A stretch of DNA of 64,000 bases from positions 2,294,001 through 2,358,000 of the forward strand of contig NZ_CP126238.1 of NCBI RefSeq assembly GCF_044792555.1. Direction: 5' to 3'. How positions within the stretch are numbered: position 1 is the first letter of the stretch; the number at the start of each line of letters is the position of its first letter. The notes under the pieces were generated by a model. It had not been told where the DNA came from. It worked only from the letters and a program-made list of their open reading frames with translations, and did not search any database. The stretch comes from Alicycliphilus denitrificans_A (GTDB taxonomy: Bacteria > Pseudomonadota > Gammaproteobacteria > Burkholderiales > Burkholderiaceae_C). The translations under genes were made by a program, and so were the position numbers. Shown here piece by piece: positions 42,613 through 48,923 of this stretch.

Positions 42613-44867
42613 CAGCGGTGGCCCATGATGGTGTCCACCACTGCCGTGCTGCGCAGGGCCGAGCTCTGTGAGCCGGAGATGGTGGTGTACTCGGCCTGGC
42701 CGTCATTGCCGCTGGCCAAGTCCATGTTGATCAGCTCGGCATGCTCTGCGCCCAGGTGCAGGGTGCCCAGCCAGTCGGTTTCCTGCGCCCAGGTCTCGCT
42801 GGTGCGGTAGCGGCGCTTCATGTCCTCGGCGACGGCCTTGAGCGACTTGGGGATAAACGGGTCGTCCGTGGTGTCTGCCAGCGGGATGCGGATCTTGTAG
42901 CGGCGGTTGCCTTCCAGCAGCGCGAAGGCCTGGCCCTGCGGCAACTCCAAGATGTCTGCAGGCTCGATGAGCGGCACCTTGGTGGTCGTGGCAATGTCGT
43001 CGTTGCGGCTCGTAAAGTCCACGCCATTGCCCGTGGCAGCCGTATCCGACACACCCGAGACGGGCGTCAGGTGCGTCACGTTGACCTGGGGTACCTGATT
43101 GGTCAGCAGGCTGGCCGTGGCCTCGGAGCGCACGCGCAGCATAACCAGGTGGTTGAAGTTGTCCAGGATCTGCCCGGCCTTGGCCTTGTCACCCACCTTG
43201 GCCTCGATGTCGAAGATCGACTGCGTGTAGGCCGTGATCTGGAAGCCCGAACCGCCCAGCTTGTTGACCATGGGCACGAACTCGGGGCCGGCGATTTCGT
43301 TCACTTCGTCAAAGTGGCAGCAGACCTTCGGCAGCTTCACTTTGCCGTCTGTGCTGTGCGGATCGAGGCCGGTCTTGTACAGCTTGCCGCCCACGGACAC
43401 TAGGTCAGACAGCATGGAGTTGCCCACGGCCGAGGACACCACGGAGTCGGACAGCGCGTCTAGCCCGGCGTAGACGATGCCGCCCTGGCGAAACACCGTC
43501 ATCCAGTCGAAGATCGGGCGCTTGTCACTGGGGTCGAAGTAGTCGGGCGAGATGAGCTTGCCCACAGCGCCCGAGGTGAGCTTCTCCAGGAACGGGCCGA
43601 GCGAGGCGATGATCTTTTCGTAGAACGAGCGCTCATAGCTGAAGGCAGCAGCCAGACCCACCAGCACTTTATCGGTGACGCCCGATTCCTTGATCCACAG
43701 GTACATGGCCACGAGCTCGGGCGCGCGATCCTGCAGTGAGCGCTGCACGGGAGGACCACCCTTTGTACCGATGACATTCTGCAGCTCGTCAAGCCGTGCC
43801 TGGTAGTGCTTGAAACGCGTGTCCCGTACCGCTAGCTCACGGAAGAACATGTTCGCGTAGTCGATGAACAGCGGATCAATGCCGGTAACGTCCTTGAGTA
43901 GGGTCTCGTAAGTCGGAATGCGGCCCAGCGCAACCTGGGCCTGGGCCACGATGTTGGTGAAGCGCCAAGAGAACTCCTTGAACGCTGCGCTGTTCCCTGA
44001 TGAGGGAAGGGCGTTGGTGGTACGGCCCGCAACTTCGGTGATGCGCGAGAAATTGCCGATGCCGTTGTAGCGTGCGCTGATCTCGGGATAGCCCAGGTGG
44101 AACAGGTAGAAGTTGTGCTCACGCCCGGCGCGGCGCGCTTCTGCGTGCATGCGCAGCATGAGCTCGGCATCGCCCTTCGGATCGATCACGATGGTGACAT
44201 GGCCCGCATGGATGTCCTGAGTGCACAGCAGCTCCAGAAGCCGTGTCTTGCCCACGCGCGTCGTGCCCAGAACCAGCGTATGGCCATTGCGCGAGCCCTG
44301 GCGCAGCACGACGGGCTTCTCGTTTTGCACGCCCACGCCGTGGATGATGGGCGAGCCGCCCAGGTCCACGCCCGAGGCAAATGGGTTGGCGGGACCGCCC
44401 ACATCGACGGCGCGGCGCACGATCTGGCGTGTCAGGCCGGCCTTGGCATCGGTCCACTGGCGCAGGCGCTCGCCGGCCTTGGCCAGGCTCATCTCCATGG
44501 GTGTGGCCCGCACGTACTCGCGCACCTTGACGGCCTGCGTGTCCAGCTTGCGCTGCGTGTGCTGCTGGGTCCACTCGAAGCCCTGGCCGAGGTAGAGGTG
44601 CTCCCTGGTCACGGGCAGCTTGTGAGGCGCCACGCGGGTCATCTTGGTGAATTTGAGTCCACGCTGGTAGCCGTAGACCGAGTAGGCCTCGCGCGTCCGC
44701 TTGACGCCAAACCCGGCCGCGATAACGGCCGTGATGGCACCCAGAGAATGGGGCATCATCAGGGCCCATGGCGCTGCAGCAGCGACAGCGGCAATACCGA
44801 AGGCTGTGCCAGCACTCCATGCCTCCACAGGTGGCCGCAGCAGGCCTTCCATCACGCCGTCACTCAT
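42612..44867 (-). CDS. traD: Conjugative coupling factor TraD (SXT/TOL type, TIGR03743)
   Basis: 751 aa from the ATG at 44867, behind AGGGAG; the much longer frame to 45149 runs into the PFL_4695 gene. Membrane part near residues 20-60, then the Walker A LGTTRVGKTRLLE and the FtsK/HerA-like core with HFDEVNEIAGPEFVPMVNKL as Walker B. It links the relaxase-DNA complex to the T4SS channel. The last ~80 residues are low-complexity. Confidence 0.9.
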   Translation of the reverse strand: MSDGVMEGLLRPPVEAWSAGTAFGIAAVAAAAPWALMMPHSLGAITAVIAAGFGVKRTREAYSVYGYQRGLKFTKMTRVAPHKLPVTREHLYLGQGFEWTQQHTQRKLDTQAVKVREYVRATPMEMSLAKAGERLRQWTDAKAGLTRQIVRRAVDVGGPANPFASGVDLGGSPIIHGVGVQNEKPVVLRQGSRNGHTLVLGTTRVGKTRLLELLCTQDIHAGHVTIVIDPKGDAELMLRMHAEARRAGREHNFYLFHLGYPEISARYNGIGNFSRITEVAGRTTNALPSSGNSAAFKEFSWRFTNIVAQAQVALGRIPTYETLLKDVTGIDPLFIDYANMFFRELAVRDTRFKHYQARLDELQNVIGTKGGPPVQRSLQDRAPELVAMYLWIKESGVTDKVLVGLAAAFSYERSFYEKIIASLGPFLEKLTSGAVGKLISPDYFDPSDKRPIFDWMTVFRQGGIVYAGLDALSDSVVSSAVGNSMLSDLVSVGGKLYKTGLDPHSTDGKVKLPKVCCHFDEVNEIAGPEFVPMVNKLGGSGFQITAYTQSIFDIEAKVGDKAKAGQILDNFNHLVMLRVRSEATASLLTNQVPQVNVTHLTPVSGVSDTAATGNGVDFTSRNDDIATTTKVPLIEPADILELPQGQAFALLEGNRRYKIRIPLADTTDDPFIPKSLKAVAEDMKRRYRTSETWAQETDWLGTLHLGAEHAELINMDLASGNDGQAEYTTISGSQSSALRSTAVVDTIMGHR

Positions 44868-44934
44868 GGCGACTCCCTGTCTGGAACATTTTTGCGGCGA
44901 GCTACGTTCCAAACGCGTTCCAAGATGCACCACG

Positions 44935-45510
44935 TCATTGGGAAACCTCCCACTTTTCCTGGAACATCTGGAACAGGATCTGATGGGCTTTGCCCGTGGA
45001 GTGCACCAGGACGGGATACACGCCCGCGCCAACATCCACCAGGCGCTGGGACAGCCAGGAGCTCGTCTCGGGCGCCAGGCGCAACGGCGAGGCCATGCGC
45101 TGCAACACCTTGAAGGCCACGGGACTGCCGGCCTGCACCACGATGCCAACCGCCTGCAGCTGCACCAGCTTGTCGTGGTTGAAGGCCAGCCAGCGCAGGG
45201 ATAGTTCGTCGGCGGCCAGCACGAACATGGACTGGGTCAGCCAGGCAGGATCAAAGACCTGCACACCATCCTGGGCCAGCACGCCAGAACGCAGCAGCCC
45301 GGCGCCGAAGGGGAAGCGCAGGCCTTCCAGCACGCCCGGATCGTCGGCATCACCCACGAGCTGGGCCACATACGGTGCCAGCGGCACGCTTCGGCCGCTG
45401 TCGTGGACAACCATGGGCGGCTGCTCCAGCGGCAGGCTGCGCTGCGCGAACGCGGGGCAGGTCAGCGTGGCTGCGGCCAGCAGGGCGACGCATAGCGCAG
45501 GCAGGCTCAT
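44935..45510 (-). CDS. ICE conjugation protein, PFL_4695 family (TIGR03765)
   Basis: 191 aa. Signal peptide (LCVALLAAATLTCPAFAQRS), then MVVHDSGRSVPLAPYV, LLRSGVLAQDGVQVFDPAWL and ALMRM-like C-terminus with PVLVHSTGKAHQIL. Overlaps the stop of the PFL_4693 gene by 4 nt. Periplasmic; function unknown. Confidence 0.84.
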   Translation of the reverse strand: MSLPALCVALLAAATLTCPAFAQRSLPLEQPPMVVHDSGRSVPLAPYVAQLVGDADDPGVLEGLRFPFGAGLLRSGVLAQDGVQVFDPAWLTQSMFVLAADELSLRWLAFNHDKLVQLQAVGIVVQAGSPVAFKVLQRMASPLRLAPETSSWLSQRLVDVGAGVYPVLVHSTGKAHQILFQMFQEKWEVSQ

Positions 45511-46055
45511 CTGCGGACAGCTCCACGAACAGATGCAGGCGGCGTTGCAGACTTCTCGATGATCTGCGTGCGCGGGATGTTGTTCATGTCGGCGGCGCCG
45601 ACGGAGCTCTGGACCTTAGGCAGGCCGTCATAGCTGACCATGGGCTCGTTGGGATACAGGCGCGCCATGGCGGCCTGCATCTCGCGGTCCCAAGCAATGC
45701 TGCGCTCCACATCTGCGTGGAAGATGCGCGCCAGGCGCTCGGCGTACTGCCGACGTTCTGCATCAGAGCGGGCGTGGATGCCCAGGATCTCCAGTGGCGA
45801 AATCCTCTCAACGGAGAAATTCGCCCGAGGCCCCTGGGCCAGGATCTTGGCCCGGCGCATCTCATCATTGCTCAGGCCCCACATTTGCTGGATGTGGCGC
45901 TCGGTGTCATCGAGCTGAGTGCGCGCCAGCGCGCCTACGGCATCAGTCGAGCTGGCCTCAATGGTCTGAGAGGCCCGCACCTGCGCCCCGGCCGGCTGCA
46001 GCTGCAGCGCAGCCAACAAGGCAAGGTTGATGAGGGAGGCTGTGGCGGATTTCAT
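45507..46055 (-). CDS. ICE conjugation protein, PFL_4693 family (TIGR03759)
   Basis: 182 aa with a signal peptide (LINLALLAALQLQPAGAQ). The conserved part reads WGLSNDEMRRAKILAQGPRA and SPLEILGIHARSDAERRQYA. Usually a lytic transglycosylase gene follows this family; here the PFL_4695 gene overlaps it directly. Confidence 0.84.
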   Translation of the reverse strand: MKSATASLINLALLAALQLQPAGAQVRASQTIEASSTDAVGALARTQLDDTERHIQQMWGLSNDEMRRAKILAQGPRANFSVERISPLEILGIHARSDAERRQYAERLARIFHADVERSIAWDREMQAAMARLYPNEPMVSYDGLPKVQSSVGAADMNNIPRTQIIEKSATPPASVRGAVRR

Positions 46056-46058
46056 GGG

Positions 46059-47264
46059 TCAACCTCCGCTGGCCATGGAGAGCGTCAAGCCCTGGCTGCC
46101 CGGCGCCACGAACGTGGCCGTGCGTGACACGGGGTCTGCCGAGCGCAGCGCCAGGCCATTAACCACATCGCCGGGCCGTAGCACCCGCATCCGCTTATCT
46201 CCGGGCTGTCCCGAGGTCACGACAACGGAGGGCTCACCGTTCCACATGTCCACGGCGATCAGCTGCGGGCCGGTGGACACAGGCTTGGCGGGCTCGTCGC
46301 CCTGTGCGGCAGGCTTGGCCACCGGCTGGACCCGAGCCACGCGATGTGGCTGTGCGGGCCGGGCGGGCGCGGCCTTGGCGGACTCGGCCTGGACCAGCGT
46401 GCGCTGGGGCGCCACGGGCACCGTTGCCGCTGGAGCGACCGAGGGCGTGGGCGCCGGCCGAACGGCGGGCCGGGGAGTGGCAGGGGCCGTGGCGACGGGC
46501 GCTGTAACGCCTGCCGCTGCCTGCTGGGTCTTCATATGGGCCAATTGCTGGGACATCTCCAGCATGAGCTGCTCCATGCGACGCATGCGCTCATCGAGCG
46601 CCGGGTCCACGGAGAATTGGGCTATCGGCTGGGCCGTGGGCTGGACGGTGGGCTGCTGGACCTGCGCAGGTTCGGCCTGGGACACCATTGCAGCCCGATC
46701 CGACGCAGCCACCAGGGTGCCAGGCTGTGCCAGGGGCTCCACAACCTCTGCGGAAGCATCCTCCAGCACTTGCACGGGCAGTGCGGGTACACCTAAAGAC
46801 AGTGCATCCGGTCCGCCCAGACGGGGATCGATGGCAGGCATGATCAGGTCCGGGTCCGTGGGGCCGGTCGGCTCCACGGAGGGCAGGGTAGTGCCCAGCA
46901 GATCCTGGGCCTTGTCCAAGCGCGGGTCGTACTGCAGATAGCCCAGCACCACGATGCCGCACAGGCTCAGGTACATGATGGGCCTCAGCGGCAGGTTGGA
47001 CTTCACGTGACCAGGCGGCTCAACGGCCTCGGACACAGCCCTGGCGGGCTTGGCACCGCGCGCAAACCACCACTTCCTGGGCGGCGGCGGTGGTGACGAT
47101 GGCGGGGGAACAGGCCGCCCCATGCCCATTCCCGGAGGCTGGTCATCCAGGTTGTCCATCCATTGCGTGGAGCCCATCTGCGGTTCCTGCATATGGACTG
47201 GGGGCACTTCGATGGGTTGGGCGGCCTGTTGTCTGGTTTGTTGGGCGGTGTCTTGCTCCGACAT
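46059..47264 (-). CDS. Single-pass membrane protein of the transfer operon with periplasmic C-terminal domain
   Basis: 401 aa from the ATG at 47264 (MSEQDTAQQTRQQAAQP). Cytoplasmic Pro/Gln-rich N-terminus, one transmembrane helix near residues 90-112 (LPLRPIMYLSLCGIVVLGYL), a Pro/Ala/Val linker with a short coiled coil (DERMRRMEQLMLEMSQQLAH), and a C-terminal domain beginning PQLIAVDMWNGEPSVVVTSG. It is similar in layout to pilus-assembly PilP/TraB-type scaffolds. Family not identified with certainty. Confidence 0.65.
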   Translation of the reverse strand: MSEQDTAQQTRQQAAQPIEVPPVHMQEPQMGSTQWMDNLDDQPPGMGMGRPVPPPSSPPPPPRKWWFARGAKPARAVSEAVEPPGHVKSNLPLRPIMYLSLCGIVVLGYLQYDPRLDKAQDLLGTTLPSVEPTGPTDPDLIMPAIDPRLGGPDALSLGVPALPVQVLEDASAEVVEPLAQPGTLVAASDRAAMVSQAEPAQVQQPTVQPTAQPIAQFSVDPALDERMRRMEQLMLEMSQQLAHMKTQQAAAGVTAPVATAPATPRPAVRPAPTPSVAPAATVPVAPQRTLVQAESAKAAPARPAQPHRVARVQPVAKPAAQGDEPAKPVSTGPQLIAVDMWNGEPSVVVTSGQPGDKRMRVLRPGDVVNGLALRSADPVSRTATFVAPGSQGLTLSMASGG

Positions 47265-47266
47265 GC

Positions 47267-47782
47267 TCACTCCTTGACAGGCTTGGCGCCGGTCGGCTGC
47301 TGCGCGGGCTGGGGAGACACGATGGGCTGCAGGCGCCGGGGTGCCTGACTGTTGGCCAGCGTGAACCAAAGACGGCGCGAAACGTGGTCGGTGTGCCAGG
47401 TCCAGGCCTTGCCGACCAGGACAGCCAGCATGTCTTGTACTGAGTACGGCCCCAGGGTGCGCTGGGCTTCGGGCAACGGCAGGCCGAGAAAGCGCCGGGC
47501 ATCCGCTGGCATGGTCTGGGCGTCCACCAGGGCGTAGCCCGTGCGCAGCAGCGTGTAGTCGATGGCCTCGCCGATGGTGGACACCTGCTCGCGCGGGAAC
47601 GTGATCTGGGCCACCAGGGCCAGCGGTTCAGACAGGCCCTGCTGGGGAGCGGCTTCGGCGGTGGTGTAGCGGCCGATCATCAGGCGTTTGTTGCCGTCGA
47701 CCAGTGTGGAAGCGAGCGATGGGGCCTGGCATACGGCCAGCAGTGCCAAGCTGGTCAAGATTCGAGGCAATTGCCGGTTCAT
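47267..47782 (-). CDS. pilL: PilL N-terminal-like ICE protein (PFGI-1 class)
   Basis: 171 aa from the ATG at 47782, behind GCGGAG; an in-frame GTG at 47821 is less likely. Signal peptide (LPRILTSLALLAVCQAPSLA). Contains RYTTAEAAPQQGLSEPL, TIGEAIDYTLLRTGYAL and FLGLPLPEAQRTLGPYSVQD, then AVLVGKAWTWHTDHVSRRLW, characteristic of PilL of PFGI-1-type elements. First gene of the transfer operon; it probably acts in the type IV pilus or secretion apparatus. Confidence 0.82.
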   Translation of the reverse strand: MNRQLPRILTSLALLAVCQAPSLASTLVDGNKRLMIGRYTTAEAAPQQGLSEPLALVAQITFPREQVSTIGEAIDYTLLRTGYALVDAQTMPADARRFLGLPLPEAQRTLGPYSVQDMLAVLVGKAWTWHTDHVSRRLWFTLANSQAPRRLQPIVSPQPAQQPTGAKPVKE

Positions 47783-47866
47783 GAGCTGTAGGGACTCCGC
47801 AAAGAAATCCCGGGCCGACACGGCTGCGAAGAACCATGAAGAGATGCCATGCCGACCCGGGGGAAA

Positions 47867-47901
47867 GACGCACTTGCGTCTGCAAGAGACGCAACTGCGT
47901 C
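47867..47901. promoter_or_regulatory. Tandem 14-bp palindromes 21 bp apart upstream of pilL
   Basis: GACGCACTTGCGTC at 47867-47880 and GACGCAACTGCGTC at 47888-47901. Both are GACGCA-NN-TGCGTC and their centres are exactly 21 bp (two helical turns) apart, 85 bp upstream of the pilL ATG. This is the expected layout for cooperative binding by a dimeric regulator controlling the transfer operon. Confidence 0.65.
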
Positions 47902-48171
47902 CCGCCAGGCGGCATAGTCATTTTTTGAAGCAACTCTTTCCAGCGAAAACCGTCATGTATAGACCAGCCGGTTTTCGCTTGACAGCCAGGCAAAAAAATG
48001 GCCTGTAATTGAAAGGTGCTTAAAAGTCAGGCAAGCGGGGGCCGCTTGCTACGGGGGAAGGGCTTTTACCGGATTACAGGCCTTATCCAAAGGGCGCGCA
48101 TGCTCCTCAAAGTTCGGAGCATGCGCAAAGGATTTACCGGTACGGGGGAAGGGTTATTACGGGAAACGGGC

Positions 48172-48206
48172 CACCTATACAGCACAGGGGCTGTGCTGTA
48201 TAGGTG
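48172..48206. repeat. 16-bp-arm perfect hairpin
   Basis: cacctatacagcacag / ctgtgctgtataggtg with a 3-base loop. No U-tract follows on either strand, so it is unlikely to be an intrinsic terminator. It is the longest hairpin in the relaxase-proximal region. Confidence 0.85.
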
Positions 48207-48371
48207 AAAAACCGATCCAAAGCGCCAGAAACCAAAACGCAAAACGCGGTTGATGTAACAAACTGCAAACTGCTTAGCAGATTTAAATCCGTATTTCAAG
48301 CGAAAACCGCCAACTTCAAAAAAGCGGTTTCGGGCTGACACGAGATCAGCCCGCCTGTACCGTCCGCGCCC

Positions 48372-48923
48372 ATGGACGAAAAGGACCGATCCCCCTCGCT
48401 GCGCAGCCAGCATGCCCCAGTGCGACCGTCGCAGCGCCACCCGTTCCTGGGCCGAGATCCCATGGACCATGGGTGCGCTATCTTCGTAATCGTTGAATCC
48501 TTGCAGCAATTGGGGTTGGAGAGCCGGGCCTCGATGCTGCTCAGCTGGCTGGGCCGCTTCGAGGGCCTGGAGCGGCACCTGGAGGAAGAAGCCGATCCGG
48601 TCCTGTGCGTACGGCAGACCCTGCTGCAGCACGTCGTTGACATGCCCACTGGTGGAGCACGCAAAACGCAGGGCGAGCTCGATGACACCTGGCACAACAT
48701 CGTGTGCAGCATCCTGCGGCAGTCGTTCCTGCACGCCTGCATCGACTGGAGCGTGGATGGCTTGAAGCCTCGCATTCGGTGGGACCCACTGGAGCAGACG
48801 TTTCTGGAGTTCCTGGCGCTGGGCCTTCCTGGCGAAGAATTGTCAGTGTGGACACCGACCAGCGGCACGCCCAAGCGAGCGCGCCAGTGTGCACAGTTGT
48901 TGCTGCGCCAGGTCGTGCAATGA
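48372..48923 (+). CDS. Uncharacterised protein encoded upstream of the relaxase
   Basis: 183 aa starting MDEKDRSPSLRSQHAPVRPS. Contains VIVESLQQLGLESRASMLLS and FLHACIDWSVDGLKPRIRWD. No signal peptide, membrane helix or known motif is recognised. Its stop overlaps the relaxase ATG by 4 nt, so it is made together with TraI; an accessory relaxosome or regulatory role is an inference. Confidence 0.6.
   Translation: MDEKDRSPSLRSQHAPVRPSQRHPFLGRDPMDHGCAIFVIVESLQQLGLESRASMLLSWLGRFEGLERHLEEEADPVLCVRQTLLQHVVDMPTGGARKTQGELDDTWHNIVCSILRQSFLHACIDWSVDGLKPRIRWDPLEQTFLEFLALGLPGEELSVWTPTSGTPKRARQCAQLLLRQVVQ

Larger units (their letters stand above)
47822..48371. other. Hairpin-rich intergenic region, candidate oriT and divergent control region
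   Basis: 550 bp without genes between the transfer operon (minus) and the relaxase operon (plus). It holds exact inverted repeats at 47942-47952/47969-47979, 48031-48038/48042-48049, 48096-48106/48116-48126 and 48172-48187/48191-48206. The 13-bp direct repeat tacgggggaaggg occurs at 48050 and 48141, and AGCGAAAACCG recurs near 48300. In ICEclc-type elements oriT lies next to the relaxase gene, so this is the best oriT candidate in the window. Confidence 0.6.

Noticed and set aside
44868..45149. N-terminal extension of TraD
   Set aside because: Overlaps the PFL_4695-type gene in another frame; AGGGAG and the ATG at 44867 give the usual start.
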